From positions 1-42,729 of IMG/VR virus record IMGVR_UViG_3300013138_000012: 42,729 bases of DNA; one strand, 5' to 3'. Made by a program: the position numbers and the translations under genes. The stretch is from a virus. Of the stretch, positions 12,802-21,110 are shown in pieces. Every line of letters starts with the position of its first letter. Position 1 is the stretch's first letter. A model generated the notes under the pieces. It searched no databases. It was given only the letters and a program-made list of their open reading frames with translations, and had not been told where the DNA came from.

Positions 12802-13368
12802 TTACAAATAGATTAGTATATCTTTCCAATTGCTTAATATTTTACCACCAGGAACATTATTGTATTCATGGAGCATCAGAAAACTATTAAGCCCCATACT
12901 ATTGCCAAGATGATAGTTCTTAACATGATCTTCAATCCATGTTAACCCAGAATCTTTATACTCAGAAAGAACATGATCTTTATCCTCTCCAGTTCCAAGA
13001 CATGTTATCTTATGAAATGCCTTTTTACCAAACAGAGCATGAAGATTATCAATTCTGTTCTTATGTGCCCTTTCATTATCGCTAATAGAAGTGATTACAT
13101 GAAAAATATATCCGTTATCTACCAGATGCTCGACTACCTTAACGGAGTCTCGAAACGCTGGTAGATTTTTTATCATGAAAGAATTATTAAAGGCACTTAC
13201 AATATTCTTTTTCTGGTTCGCTTTAACTGTAGAATATCTATCTGCAATATTGTAGTGGTTACGATAATTTTTAGATGGTTTATGTCCCAGGGAAAGCATC
13301 CAATAATGAAACGGACGCTCCCAATCAAGAAGAACCCCATCAGCATCAGTCAAAATTAATTTCTTCAA
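12802..13368 (-). CDS. HAD-superfamily phosphatase, 5'(3')-deoxyribonucleotidase-like (188 aa)
   Basis: Motif I is TDADGVLLDWE at residues 7-17 (nucleophile Asp8, general acid Asp10), motif II is VITSIS near 94, and a late WIEDH gives the metal-binding acidic residues. Phage members dephosphorylate nucleotides and tune pools. The start is a TTG overlapping the stop of the 44-aa gene (TTGA) with AGAGG 8 nt upstream. It sits with the deaminase, as expected for nucleotide metabolism. Confidence 0.82.
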   Translation of the reverse strand: MKKLILTDADGVLLDWERPFHYWMLSLGHKPSKNYRNHYNIADRYSTVKANQKKNIVSAFNNSFMIKNLPAFRDSVKVVEHLVDNGYIFHVITSISDNERAHKNRIDNLHALFGKKAFHKITCLGTGEDKDHVLSEYKDSGLTWIEDHVKNYHLGNSMGLNSFLMLHEYNNVPGGKILSNWKDILIYL

Positions 13369-13499
13369 CTATGAAACCTCTCAGGAAACATATTCATGAC
13401 TATGACCCACTCATACCAAGTATTGTCGCCGCCGGGTCTTGCGATTTTGGACATCTTATACCAAAAATCACAAAAACGATGGGTTGTCTTCTGATACAT
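13365..13499 (-). CDS. Small early protein (44 aa)
   Basis: ATG at 13499 is preceded by GAGG with 7-nt spacing and is the first start after promoter copy 5. The product (MYQKTTHRFCDFWYKMSK...) is aromatic-rich. Its stop overlaps the TTG start of the HAD gene, so it may act partly as a translational leader. Function is unknown. Confidence 0.6.
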   Translation of the reverse strand: MYQKTTHRFCDFWYKMSKIARPGGDNTWYEWVIVMNMFPERFHS

Positions 13500-13546
13500 T
13501 CTGTTACCTCATAATTTAAGTTAATCTCACTCATCACTACAAATAT

Positions 13547-13575
13547 AATATACACCATCTGAAAGGGAATTGCAA
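13547..13575 (-). promoter_or_regulatory. Recurrent sigma-70-type promoter, copy 5
   Basis: TTGCAA (complement of 13570..13575), 17-nt spacer, TATATT (complement of 13547..13552). The upstream flank has CGCCTAATGAT twice, a motif also present once beside promoter copy 1. It lies between the terminator at 13607..13641 and the operon beginning at 13499. Confidence 0.85.
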
Positions 13576-13606
13576 CAATTATTTTCGCCTAATGATCGCC
13601 TAATGA

Positions 13607-13641
13607 TAAAAAAAGTGGCATCCATAAAAATAGATGCCACT
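13607..13641 (-). terminator. Rho-independent terminator after the outer-membrane protein gene
   Basis: On the minus strand AGTGGCATC and GATGCCACT form a 9-bp stem (13614..13622 with 13633..13641) followed by at least seven T residues. It ends transcription of the barrel-protein gene just before promoter copy 5. Confidence 0.9.
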
Positions 13642-13644
13642 CAT

Positions 13645-13677
13645 AACACAATCTAAAGGAGGAGGTTAGATTGTGTT
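13645..13677 (-). other. 12-bp hairpin overlapping the stop of the outer-membrane protein gene
   Basis: AACACAATCTAA pairs exactly with TTAGATTGTGTT around a 9-nt loop. It lies directly before the terminator hairpin. Two strong stems in tandem may protect the mRNA 3' end as well as terminate it. Confidence 0.7.
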
Positions 13678-14290
13678 AAAATCTAAATCCCATCGTGGCT
13701 ACTATCATGCTTGAGGAAGTATCCAAGACGCGATCATTACTAATCTTATAAGAAACCGCGATATCAACATTTTTAGTTACCGCAAAAATCTTACCCAGGT
13801 CAAGCTCATTCAGTGTAATTTTTCCTTCACCAAAACCATAAGTAAACTCGTTGGTAATAAAAAAGCGCATCGGAAACATGGCGGTCAGCTTATTCTTATA
13901 ATAAAACTCATCACTTGCATTTTCTTGAATACGGTAATCAACAGAATTTTTATCTGAAAGATCAATTATACCAAGACTGAGCTTCGGTGTAATAAAAACA
14001 GTAGGACGCAATTCAGTATCCCATTCTTTACCATTTCGGGACCAGCTATGCTGAAGAGCGGCACCAATATCAACATTTTTTACCAGAGATGTAGTTCCTT
14101 CAATCGCGGTATGATGAAGCTGGGTTTTGCCATTCTTATCCATATCAACCCGTTCTTGTACTACAACATCAACATCACCAACTTTCTTTTTTAATTCTAC
14201 TTCACCCCGATATCCATCTACATCAGCAAATGCCGAACTACAAACCAACGAAAAAACACCGACAAGAACCATAATTTTTGTTTTAAACAT
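13676..14290 (-). CDS. Secreted outer-membrane beta-barrel-like protein (204 aa)
   Basis: A clear signal peptide (MFKTKIMVLVGVFSLVCSSAFA, cut after residue 22) precedes a mature chain of alternating hydrophobic strands that ends MGFRF with the terminal Phe typical of outer-membrane barrels. The strand pattern recalls DUF2490-type proteins. A phage-encoded barrel could change the infected cell surface, for example to block superinfection. It has GAGGAG before the ATG and its own strong terminator, so it is expressed as a discrete unit. No promoter is obvious in 14291..14359. Confidence 0.65.
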   Translation of the reverse strand: MFKTKIMVLVGVFSLVCSSAFADVDGYRGEVELKKKVGDVDVVVQERVDMDKNGKTQLHHTAIEGTTSLVKNVDIGAALQHSWSRNGKEWDTELRPTVFITPKLSLGIIDLSDKNSVDYRIQENASDEFYYKNKLTAMFPMRFFITNEFTYGFGEGKITLNELDLGKIFAVTKNVDIAVSYKISNDRVLDTSSSMIVATMGFRF

Positions 14291-14359
14291 TTTCTACTCC
14301 TCTTTTAAATTATCTGCGAATCCCTATGATTCACAGGTAAAAGTAAACTACCGATAACA

Positions 14360-14536
14360 TCACTTTTGATAACCGTCTTTAGCCCATCCTTTACCCTTTA
14401 ATTGAAAAGAAGTATTTGCTGGTATTTTCCTCATACTTACTTTACAACATTCTGGCGCATTTGTCAAGTCATTAGAAGAAAAGTATTCCTCTTTCACCTT
14501 GCCACAGTTTTTGCATTCAAATACATAGATAGGCAT
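14360..14536 (-). CDS. FmdB-family zinc-ribbon protein (58 aa)
   Basis: The start MPIYVFECKNCGKVKEE and the pair ECC form the FmdB zinc ribbon, and the end LKGKGWAKDGY is the usual C-terminal box of this family. It follows the ribonucleotide reductase gene by 2 nt. FmdB-like proteins are putative regulators, and many phages carry one. The ORF is short but unmistakable. Confidence 0.8.
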   Translation of the reverse strand: MPIYVFECKNCGKVKEEYFSSNDLTNAPECCKVSMRKIPANTSFQLKGKGWAKDGYQK

Positions 14537-14538
14537 AT

Positions 14539-16434
14539 TTATATCTCACACTGTCCGCCGGCACAAGCAAGCTCTTGTGACGATGTTGTTTGGTCATCAA
14601 ATTCATATTCGGATAATCTATTCCACCTAATGCTCTGGGGAAAACTGTTCATTAGTTCATTATACTCTTTCTCGGTAATTTCTTGTAATGGTGCATTCTT
14701 ATATATATGATCATTTACTGGGAAAAATGATAATCCTCCAACAATATCCCAATTTTTATAAACCCATGAGCAAACATCCATAAAATTATTATCATCATAA
14801 TAAATTGTCTGGCTGGGGTTGCCATCACACCAATGTTCCGAGTAAATTTTCCATAACTCAAGTTGCCTCATTGCATCAAGATTTTTCTGGCAAATTGCAT
14901 TTTCTGATGCTTTACATGGAAATTCAAAAATAATTTTCTCTCCATTAACGCTATAAGGAATGTTTTCATCAATCATCAAATTAGTTAATGGGTCTTTAAT
15001 ATCTTGTGTAACTCTCCGAATATAATATTTTGCGTATCTGGGATGTATACCAGATGAAGAATCTGCTAACAATGAGACACTTCCACTTGGTTTCAATAGC
15101 GTTAATTGTTTACTCTGATTAATTCCAAGTTTCTGGGACAATTCCTCGTTAGTTTCTTTTGCAACAAGACGCATTTCCTTTAACCAATCTATGACAAGGG
15201 AACCGACAGAAATACCATCAACATACTTCTGGGTTTTGCCGCACATTACTTCATGGTCCATGATACCAGTTAGCGATACACCAAGCAATCGCTCCTCTTC
15301 AGCGTTCTTCTTCCATACTTTCCTGAGGTATCTAAAATCGGTCAATGTTGATTGCAAAGTACCAATAATAGTGGCAATTCTAACTTTCTCTTTCAAAACA
15401 TCAAGCGTATCTTCTGCACGTATAACTACCTCTGATAGATTACAAAATCCACCAGTACTCAGTAAAATTGCCTCGGCGCATGGATTCAAGAGATAATAAC
15501 CTTCTGGATCCCTTCCCATCTTAACAGCTTTTTTCTTCATCGCAGTTTGACTAACAATACCTCTTTCACCGGATTTACTTTTATAAAGGGACCGCATCTC
15601 ACCAATAAAGCTATCTAAATCTGGCTTTTCTGTATACATAACTGAATTATTTGTTAAAGCTCTCTGGGGATCAGTCTCCCACCAGTTACCAGTTTTTGCT
15701 CTTCGCATTCTATCATCAGTAAGATTTGAAAATGATATGCCGGCTGCCCTACGAACTGAACCAACAATAACAGCATCAAGAATATGACAAATTAAATCAT
15801 GACATTCAAGACTATTGAGTTTTCTACCCGCAGCATTCTTGAATATTCTAATTGTTTGTTGAAAAAGCAAATCAATTGCGCCCGGACCACTTGCTCTACC
15901 ACCGAATGTCTTGAGCCTTGCGCCAGCAGGACGAATCTTACTAAAATCAAACTTTGGTATTTTGCCTGCGTATAGAAGTGAAATGAGTTCCCTAAATGCT
16001 GATGCCCATCCTATCTTACTATCAGATACGGTAATTGTAGAATCGGTATCAAAAAATTCCTCCGCGACTTCAGGCAATTCATTAATAAATTCTCTCTCTA
16101 CCGAAAATCCAATCCCCGCGCCATTCATGAGAATAAAGAAAATTTCGTCAAACGCCCTGGGATGATTAATGGCGATACCTGCACAATTATAACCAGCAAC
16201 ATTATCCCTATCTAATGCCTTACCCGCAGTCATTAGCGCCCGCATAGATGGCATTACATGAAGAGAATGAATAGCATTATGGACTTCAAGTAATTCATCG
16301 CCCAATTCAGGATATTTCTCTCTCCAGAAATTCACATATCTATTGACAGTTTCTTCCCACGTTTCCCTGCGTTTTACATCGTCCATAAATCGAGCATATT
16401 TCGATATGTGCATGTATTTCTGAAGTGGATTCAT
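14539..16434 (-). CDS. nrdJ: Adenosylcobalamin-dependent (class II) ribonucleotide reductase (631 aa)
   Basis: The NPCAEAIL motif, the PSGSVSLLADSSSGIHP box and the C-terminal redox pair CAGGQC identify a ribonucleotide reductase large-chain fold. The single compact chain, the N-terminal VMPSMRALMTAG and GAGIGFSVE, and the absence of an nrdB partner indicate the monomeric class II triphosphate reductase. It makes dNTPs from NTPs using coenzyme B12, so it needs a host that makes or imports cobalamin. It overlaps the 77-aa gene upstream (ATGA). Confidence 0.93.
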   Translation of the reverse strand: MNPLQKYMHISKYARFMDDVKRRETWEETVNRYVNFWREKYPELGDELLEVHNAIHSLHVMPSMRALMTAGKALDRDNVAGYNCAGIAINHPRAFDEIFFILMNGAGIGFSVEREFINELPEVAEEFFDTDSTITVSDSKIGWASAFRELISLLYAGKIPKFDFSKIRPAGARLKTFGGRASGPGAIDLLFQQTIRIFKNAAGRKLNSLECHDLICHILDAVIVGSVRRAAGISFSNLTDDRMRRAKTGNWWETDPQRALTNNSVMYTEKPDLDSFIGEMRSLYKSKSGERGIVSQTAMKKKAVKMGRDPEGYYLLNPCAEAILLSTGGFCNLSEVVIRAEDTLDVLKEKVRIATIIGTLQSTLTDFRYLRKVWKKNAEEERLLGVSLTGIMDHEVMCGKTQKYVDGISVGSLVIDWLKEMRLVAKETNEELSQKLGINQSKQLTLLKPSGSVSLLADSSSGIHPRYAKYYIRRVTQDIKDPLTNLMIDENIPYSVNGEKIIFEFPCKASENAICQKNLDAMRQLELWKIYSEHWCDGNPSQTIYYDDNNFMDVCSWVYKNWDIVGGLSFFPVNDHIYKNAPLQEITEKEYNELMNSFPQSIRWNRLSEYEFDDQTTSSQELACAGGQCEI

Positions 16435-16664
16435 ATAATTTTCTCCGGGCTATATCTACATTCAATAATTGTTAAGTTTTTATCAATATCTCTCTGAAGT
16501 GTTTTACCAATGATGATGCCAGAACATTGCCTGTTCAATATGGAATCAAAACATGGTTCTTTACTCTGGCATTGTTGATATTTCGGACAATCACTATAAT
16601 TAATTGGACGCATATCTCCATGCTTATCGTTGAAACATTTTACTATGTAAGTTATGTTGTTCAC
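16431..16664 (-). CDS. Cys-containing hypothetical protein (77 aa)
   Basis: Four cysteines (CPKYQQCQSKEPC and CSG) suggest a small metal or disulfide site. It is packed between dut and the ribonucleotide reductase with 4-nt overlaps on both sides, so it belongs to the dNTP-supply operon. No family recognised. Confidence 0.65.
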   Translation of the reverse strand: MNNITYIVKCFNDKHGDMRPINYSDCPKYQQCQSKEPCFDSILNRQCSGIIIGKTLQRDIDKNLTIIECRYSPEKII

Positions 16665-17113
16665 GTTTTACCCGTACTACCAAATCCTCTACTACCACGA
16701 TTAGTCATATCATTTTCATAATCTTTTTGTGATACTACTCTCAATACTGCCCTTTCTACAGGAGTAATAACACCCTGGGCAATTCGATCATCCTTATTAA
16801 TAGCAAAGGGCTTTTTACTTAGATTAATAAGAATTACGCCAACGAGACCGCGATAGTCAGAATCTATGGTTCCTGGCTGATTCAAAACAACTACTCCATG
16901 CTTTAGTGCCAATCCAGACCGGCTTCTGACCTGTAACTCATATCCGTTTTGTATTTTAAATCGTAATCCTGTTGGTATTAAAACTGACATTCCTGGTTCA
17001 AGAACATAATTTATAGTTGATCTCAGATCAAATCCAGAAGAACCGTCAGTTTCATAGGTAGGAATCCCTCGGCAATCCTCACTATCAATCAATACATCTA
17101 CAAATACAGTCAC
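16661..17113 (-). CDS. dut: dUTP diphosphatase (150 aa)
   Basis: All five trimeric dUTPase motifs are present: DGSSGFDL (23-30), RSRSGLA (63-69), GTIDSDYRG (81-89), KDDRIAQ (107-113) and the glycine-rich RGSRGFGSTG (139-148). It converts dUTP to dUMP, keeps uracil out of DNA and feeds ThyX. Length is standard. Confidence 0.95.
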   Translation of the reverse strand: MTVFVDVLIDSEDCRGIPTYETDGSSGFDLRSTINYVLEPGMSVLIPTGLRFKIQNGYELQVRSRSGLALKHGVVVLNQPGTIDSDYRGLVGVILINLSKKPFAINKDDRIAQGVITPVERAVLRVVSQKDYENDMTNRGSRGFGSTGKT

Positions 17114-17168
17114 TTATTCACCTATATATTAATTTTACTCAAAAATAATTAACAAACGAGTTAATAAT

Positions 17169-17540
17169 TTAATGAACAGTTGTTGCCTGGGGCTCAAATT
17201 GGTTTGCCCTTACGGCAATTGCGGCAAAAATATCGTTTAGATCAACAAAGTCAATATGTTCCCTCGTATCTTCGTCAAATATGTTTACTAAACTACCCAC
17301 ACTTCTATATAGTAATTTAGCAGCAGAAGCAACAGAGAGAAGAAGAGCATCACGATCATCATTTTCAATGTTTAATGGCATAGTCATAGAAAAATGATTT
17401 TCTTTATCTACAAAATGTGTAAGAAACGGTTTATAGACTCGTTTCTGATTGACTTCTCTTGACAAAAGAATGATATGTACTGCACCAAAAGTTTGCACCT
17501 CTACATGACGAATAAAATTTGATTTTGTGTTTTCCATCAA
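17169..17540 (-). CDS. Hypothetical protein (123 aa)
   Basis: A mixed alpha/beta soluble protein (HVEVQTFGAVHIILLSREV..., later DDRDALLLSVASAAKLL). It overlaps the gene upstream by 4 nt. No domain recognised; it sits between the dut operon and a group of replication-linked genes. Confidence 0.65.
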   Translation of the reverse strand: MMENTKSNFIRHVEVQTFGAVHIILLSREVNQKRVYKPFLTHFVDKENHFSMTMPLNIENDDRDALLLSVASAAKLLYRSVGSLVNIFDEDTREHIDFVDLNDIFAAIAVRANQFEPQATTVH

Positions 17541-17962
17541 TCAATTTCCTCATATATATCAATGACGAAATCCTCACCGAGTTCTTCAACGCCCTCGATA
17601 ACCATCTTATCAGTACCACTCTTGGCAAAAGATTTACCTGGTGGTAAAAATGTAATCAATGACAAACCAGTAGGCTCAACGGCAGACACAAATCCCTGAT
17701 TTAGGCTTTTGCTATAAAATAAGATATTCTTGCCAACATTTCCCCTAAAATCCTTCACTTTTTCAATTGCGTTCCGAAATAGTTTTTTGAGTTCATCAAT
17801 TGTCAATTTTGAACGCTCTTTGATTCTATCAAAGCCATGGTGCGTGTTGAATATCCATTTTTCTTTCCAACGATAAAGAAATTTCGATCCCATATTAAGG
17901 ACATCATCAACCACGCCCTCTAACATAGTTATTTCTTCTCTGAAATTTGAATATGTTTTCAT
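17537..17962 (-). CDS. Hypothetical protein with HHGFDRIKER motif (141 aa)
   Basis: The central HHGFDRIKERSKLTIDELKK resembles the H..DR..ER..L core of small phage proteins with a BrnT/RelE-like or related nuclease fold, and a later FYSKSLNQGFVSAVEP continues the sheet. This is a faint resemblance only. It overlaps the 123-aa gene by 4 nt. Confidence 0.6.
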   Translation of the reverse strand: MKTYSNFREEITMLEGVVDDVLNMGSKFLYRWKEKWIFNTHHGFDRIKERSKLTIDELKKLFRNAIEKVKDFRGNVGKNILFYSKSLNQGFVSAVEPTGLSLITFLPPGKSFAKSGTDKMVIEGVEELGEDFVIDIYEEID

Positions 17963-18011
17963 TATTGGTGTCTTATCCCTCCCCTAAGTTAAAAGTATTC
18001 TTTACTGCTAA

Positions 18012-18572
18012 TTACCCATTAAGGTTATCTGCTATATTCAAATTATCATCAATTTTAACAACAATTGTATTTGGTTGTTTATCTTTCTTCTGTTCCGCTT
18101 TCTGTTTGGGTGGGCGTCCTCGACGTTTTTTTGTTTGTGTTTGTGGTGCAGTACCCGATGTCGTACCAGATGCAGTATCAGTAATAATACCATGCGATGC
18201 AACTAATTTAGCAGTTATATTTGGATATAACTTGGTAAGACACTGATCTTTCACTGCGATTAAAATTTCTGCCTCAGATTCATGAATGCCCTCAAGCATC
18301 TGAATAAAAAGTTGTTCCCTTCGTACTGCACTCAAATCTTTCCGGAGAAAGACGTATAATTTCTTTATATGCTGATAAAAATTTGCTGGGGTCATGCCAA
18401 TTGGAGCGGCATCTTTCTTATATGGCGGTGAACCATCCGGAAGCAGCAATTTTGCATTGGGCGAAAACGCATATTGCAAAAGCATTTTTATTGCATAGTT
18501 ATTAATATATTCATTGAGATTTTTTGGATTATCATTAATCTCTTTGAGTATTTCAGGAATGTGTTTTGTCAT
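18012..18572 (-). CDS. DUF6433-like phage protein with AT-hook (186 aa)
   Basis: The frame is open to 18659, but ATG at 18572 has GAGGA upstream and gives MTKHIPEILKEINDNP. The core PDGSPPYKKDAAPIG, then LYVFLRKDLSAVRREQLFIQMLEGIHESEA and KLYP.ITAKLV, matches a conserved protein family of T4-like phages that I recall as DUF6433. A basic tail carries KKRRGRPPKQK, a textbook AT-hook for the minor groove of AT-rich DNA. It lies among replication genes, so a DNA-bound role is plausible. Confidence 0.72.
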   Translation of the reverse strand: MTKHIPEILKEINDNPKNLNEYINNYAIKMLLQYAFSPNAKLLLPDGSPPYKKDAAPIGMTPANFYQHIKKLYVFLRKDLSAVRREQLFIQMLEGIHESEAEILIAVKDQCLTKLYPNITAKLVASHGIITDTASGTTSGTAPQTQTKKRRGRPPKQKAEQKKDKQPNTIVVKIDDNLNIADNLNG

Positions 18573-18819
18573 AAAGATTTTCCTCTTCGTAAATTTTATT
18601 AGCTTGATCAAACAATTTTTTTGCTTCCGCAAATACGTACTCCAACTCATCAATATCAAATTTCAAAACAGATTCGTTATCATCGCGGGTCTGTTTCATC
18701 GTAATATACGGTCCGCCGGCTTCATCATCAATCTTGATCTCAGTAACACTTTCATGGAAAATAGGATTATAACCACTGTAGAAACAATTAACTTGTGTGA
18801 TCATTGAGCGCATAGCCAT
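18553..18819 (-). CDS. Hypothetical acidic protein (88 aa)
   Basis: ATG at 18819 is preceded by GAGGAG overlapping the stop of the RNase H-like gene and is preferred over the upstream ATG at 18834. The product has a beta-rich first half and a helical acidic end (DIDELEYVFAEAKKLFDQA). It overlaps the AT-hook gene by 20 nt. Family unknown. Confidence 0.65.
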   Translation of the reverse strand: MAMRSMITQVNCFYSGYNPIFHESVTEIKIDDEAGGPYITMKQTRDDNESVLKFDIDELEYVFAEAKKLFDQANKIYEEENLYDKTHS

Positions 18820-18820
18820 A

Positions 18821-19738
18821 TCAAAACTCCTCAATATGATTCATTAGTATCTTACACCGATGTTTAATAAAATAGTTCATGATCTTGTTTGATGACTTAT
18901 TATACTCTTTCTGTTTATATATGTCAATAATTTTCTCTTGAATTTCTTGTGGTATTTTTTCATAAGAAATCAGAGCTTCATTTCTCTGAAAATTCCTTCT
19001 CTCATTCTGGTTTTCACATGCATCTACTCCATACTTAAAAAATGAATCCAGTCTAACTTTTCTAAATGGTTTTTGTCTCTTATTCTCATGAACAAATGTA
19101 TCATCATCAGAAAGAATATTGGGTATACCATCACCAGAATCGCCAGTACAAATTTTTTCCAGCAATACTTTATTTATCTCGTCTTTCTTTCTGGTAACAA
19201 ACTTCTTAGTGACAGGATTATATTGCTTCACATTATTATATTTATGTAGTTGGTAATTATCACTATCACTGGAAAGAATCAGAATTGGTTTTGGTTCTCC
19301 ACCAGATAAAGCGTATAATCCCTCTCCACCATCGAGTTCATTATCCTGAAAATATTTAGTCATTACACCAATAATGTCATCAGCTTCATAATACTCATCG
19401 TGAATTACCCTGTAAGGAAATACTTCTCGCAGTTCTTCCCGAAATTTGCTCATTGTATCAAAGATCAATTTCCAATTCAGTCCACTGGCTTTTCTTCCCT
19501 TAGCACGATGGGCTTTATAATAAGGAAACAAATCTTTTCGCCAATATTTCTTACCATCGCAACAGATTATCAATTCACCAAAATTACTAAACCTCTTTTT
19601 GTAATTAAGAAGGGAATTAAGAACCACATGCCGCATCAATGATTCAATCTTTGCTTCATCAGCATCATTCTTAAAATCATTGGGAAACTGAAACACAGAA
19701 GCAAGGGCAATTTGGCTATAATCAACGAGAATCGGCAT
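18821..19738 (-). CDS. rnh: T4 RNase H-like 5'-3' exonuclease (305 aa)
   Basis: FEN-family landmarks are in order: MPILVDYSQIALA at the N-terminus, WRKDLFPYYKAHR, YEADDIIGVM, LSSDSDNYQL and TGDSGDGIPN, the acidic residues that bind the two metals. In T4 this enzyme removes RNA primers and flanking DNA from Okazaki fragments. Length equals that of T4 Rnh (305 aa). It is close to the gp33-like, DsbA-like and ligase genes, an arrangement that recalls T4-like genomes. Confidence 0.9.
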   Translation of the reverse strand: MPILVDYSQIALASVFQFPNDFKNDADEAKIESLMRHVVLNSLLNYKKRFSNFGELIICCDGKKYWRKDLFPYYKAHRAKGRKASGLNWKLIFDTMSKFREELREVFPYRVIHDEYYEADDIIGVMTKYFQDNELDGGEGLYALSGGEPKPILILSSDSDNYQLHKYNNVKQYNPVTKKFVTRKKDEINKVLLEKICTGDSGDGIPNILSDDDTFVHENKRQKPFRKVRLDSFFKYGVDACENQNERRNFQRNEALISYEKIPQEIQEKIIDIYKQKEYNKSSNKIMNYFIKHRCKILMNHIEEF

Positions 19739-19753
19739 AGTGATATAATCCTT

Positions 19754-20872
19754 TTAGAATGCTGCCAGAATCAAAACATTATCGTTTGTTCTGCCATTAT
19801 TTTTTTTATTAACTCCCTTGACAGAATTATATATTTTTTCCATATTCTTTTTAGAGAGATTGATATTGGAGAAAAACTTATCGGGATTTCTGATACCTTT
19901 ATTACCAGACTTGGTGACATCAAAATTAAGAATTGTTGTACCTTTCACTGTTAATCCATCAGAATCCACAGCATAGTAAGAGAACAGTCTTCGTTTAGCA
20001 GTATCATACAACCACACTAATTTTGCACCAATAATTGTCTTGGGATCAACACTTTCCAACTTGCCCCATTTCTTGATATGTTTCATCTTCGCCACCAAAA
20101 GATTGGCTGGCTTTTTCTTTTTTGCCCGGGGCTTTCTTTCACTCTTCTTGTTCTGTTTATGTTGCAAACAACCATTGATGATCGCCTCAACGAAAGCGAT
20201 CATCTTCTTAATCTTAACTTTACCAAAGTGATCAACATAGCCCTCTTTCAAGTCGGGATCTTTACAAGAAAGAGCTTCTTTAAGCTCACACAACAATACA
20301 TTAAAATGTTCTGCAATTTTATTCGCCACTGGAGATGAAATCTTGTTATGAGCAATGAACCGTTCAATCTCGAATGACTTATTATCCGTAATAAAATCAT
20401 CAAACGCGCAATCAATCTCACTAATAAGATTATCTGCCACATTAATGAGATTTGTTTGGATTGTTGGCTTAGGATTAGAGGAAGAAATTGCCGGTGCGTA
20501 TTTCTGTTCAAGTTTGTCATATAGATATGTAATTCTATCATAATGACGGGGTTCAAGTTCTCCGCCTCGCATCAGAACCCGAACGAGTAATCCGAGTGAA
20601 CGCAACTCACAGTCAGGAGCATTTTCAAATATCTTTATTGCTTCTCCATCACGCTCTGATACGTAATACTTCTTAATCCATTTAACAACAGTTTTATCAT
20701 CTGAATATTGATTATGATAATTATAGAAATCGTTAAGAGAAGAATCGTAATTGATACCCAGAGAAACAATGGGTTCCTTTGCCTTAATTGCCGCCCTTTG
20801 CTTCTCGACATTTGCTATATGATCAATTGTGGTTTTCTTCACTGAACGATTTCTCAATTTGTTTTCTGCCAT
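19754..20872 (-). CDS. Conserved phage protein of unknown function (372 aa)
   Basis: The N-terminal LSLGINYDSSLNDFYNYHNQY-type region (near residues 37-57), a basic linker RKPRAKKKK and a C-terminal beta domain (GAKLVWLYDTAKRRLFSYY, then LTVKGTTILNF) are features I associate with a large unassigned family in T4-like phages. It is soluble and basic in the middle, suggesting nucleic-acid binding. It is the first long gene behind the triple-repeat promoter copy 6. Confidence 0.72.
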   Translation of the reverse strand: MAENKLRNRSVKKTTIDHIANVEKQRAAIKAKEPIVSLGINYDSSLNDFYNYHNQYSDDKTVVKWIKKYYVSERDGEAIKIFENAPDCELRSLGLLVRVLMRGGELEPRHYDRITYLYDKLEQKYAPAISSSNPKPTIQTNLINVADNLISEIDCAFDDFITDNKSFEIERFIAHNKISSPVANKIAEHFNVLLCELKEALSCKDPDLKEGYVDHFGKVKIKKMIAFVEAIINGCLQHKQNKKSERKPRAKKKKPANLLVAKMKHIKKWGKLESVDPKTIIGAKLVWLYDTAKRRLFSYYAVDSDGLTVKGTTILNFDVTKSGNKGIRNPDKFFSNINLSKKNMEKIYNSVKGVNKKNNGRTNDNVLILAAF

Positions 20873-20890
20873 CTTATCGCCTCATAATTT

Positions 20891-20956
20891 AGGTTAATCT
20901 CGCTTGTTCATCAGGTTAATCTCGCTTGTTCATCAGGTTAATCTCGCTTGTTCATC
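20891..20956. repeat. 22-bp tandem repeat, three exact copies, in the leader of promoter copy 6
   Basis: A 22-bp unit beginning AGGTTAATCTCGC is repeated exactly at 20891..20912, 20913..20934 and 20935..20956. It is the conserved leader segment found once at the other promoter copies. Each copy read on the minus strand encodes the micro-ORF MNKRD followed by a stop. Confidence 0.9.
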
Positions 20957-20967
20957 ACTACAAATAT

Positions 20968-20996
20968 AATATACACCATCTAAAAGGGAATTGCAA
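20968..20996 (-). promoter_or_regulatory. Recurrent sigma-70-type promoter, copy 6
   Basis: TTGCAA (complement of 20991..20996), 17-nt spacer, TATATT (complement of 20968..20973), followed by the triple 22-bp leader repeat. It drives the gene at 20872 and those beyond. Confidence 0.88.
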
Positions 20997-20999
20997 CAA

Positions 21000-21104
21000 T
21001 TATTTTACGATTTTTACATTGTATCCCAGGATTTTCACCAGCTCAGCCACGGTGAGTTCTTTCGTCGTGGCTGTCTTTCTCAGGAATTCCTCTTCTGTAT
21101 GCAC
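21000..21104 (-). pseudogene. C-terminal remnant of a WYLNG-repeat gene
   Basis: The frame encodes EEEFLRKTATTKELTVAELV and onward to a stop that falls directly before promoter copy 6. It is nearly identical to the C-terminus of the intact paralogue at 39790..40026, but all WYLNG repeats and the start are gone. It abuts the stop of the glycine-zipper protein gene. Confidence 0.75.
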
Positions 21105-21110
21105 CTCTTA

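Noticed and set aside
14530-14541. TATAAATA resembling a T4 late promoter
   Set aside because: It overlaps the stop of nrdJ and the ATG of the FmdB-like gene, leaving no room for a leader. In AT-rich DNA such a match is expected by chance.
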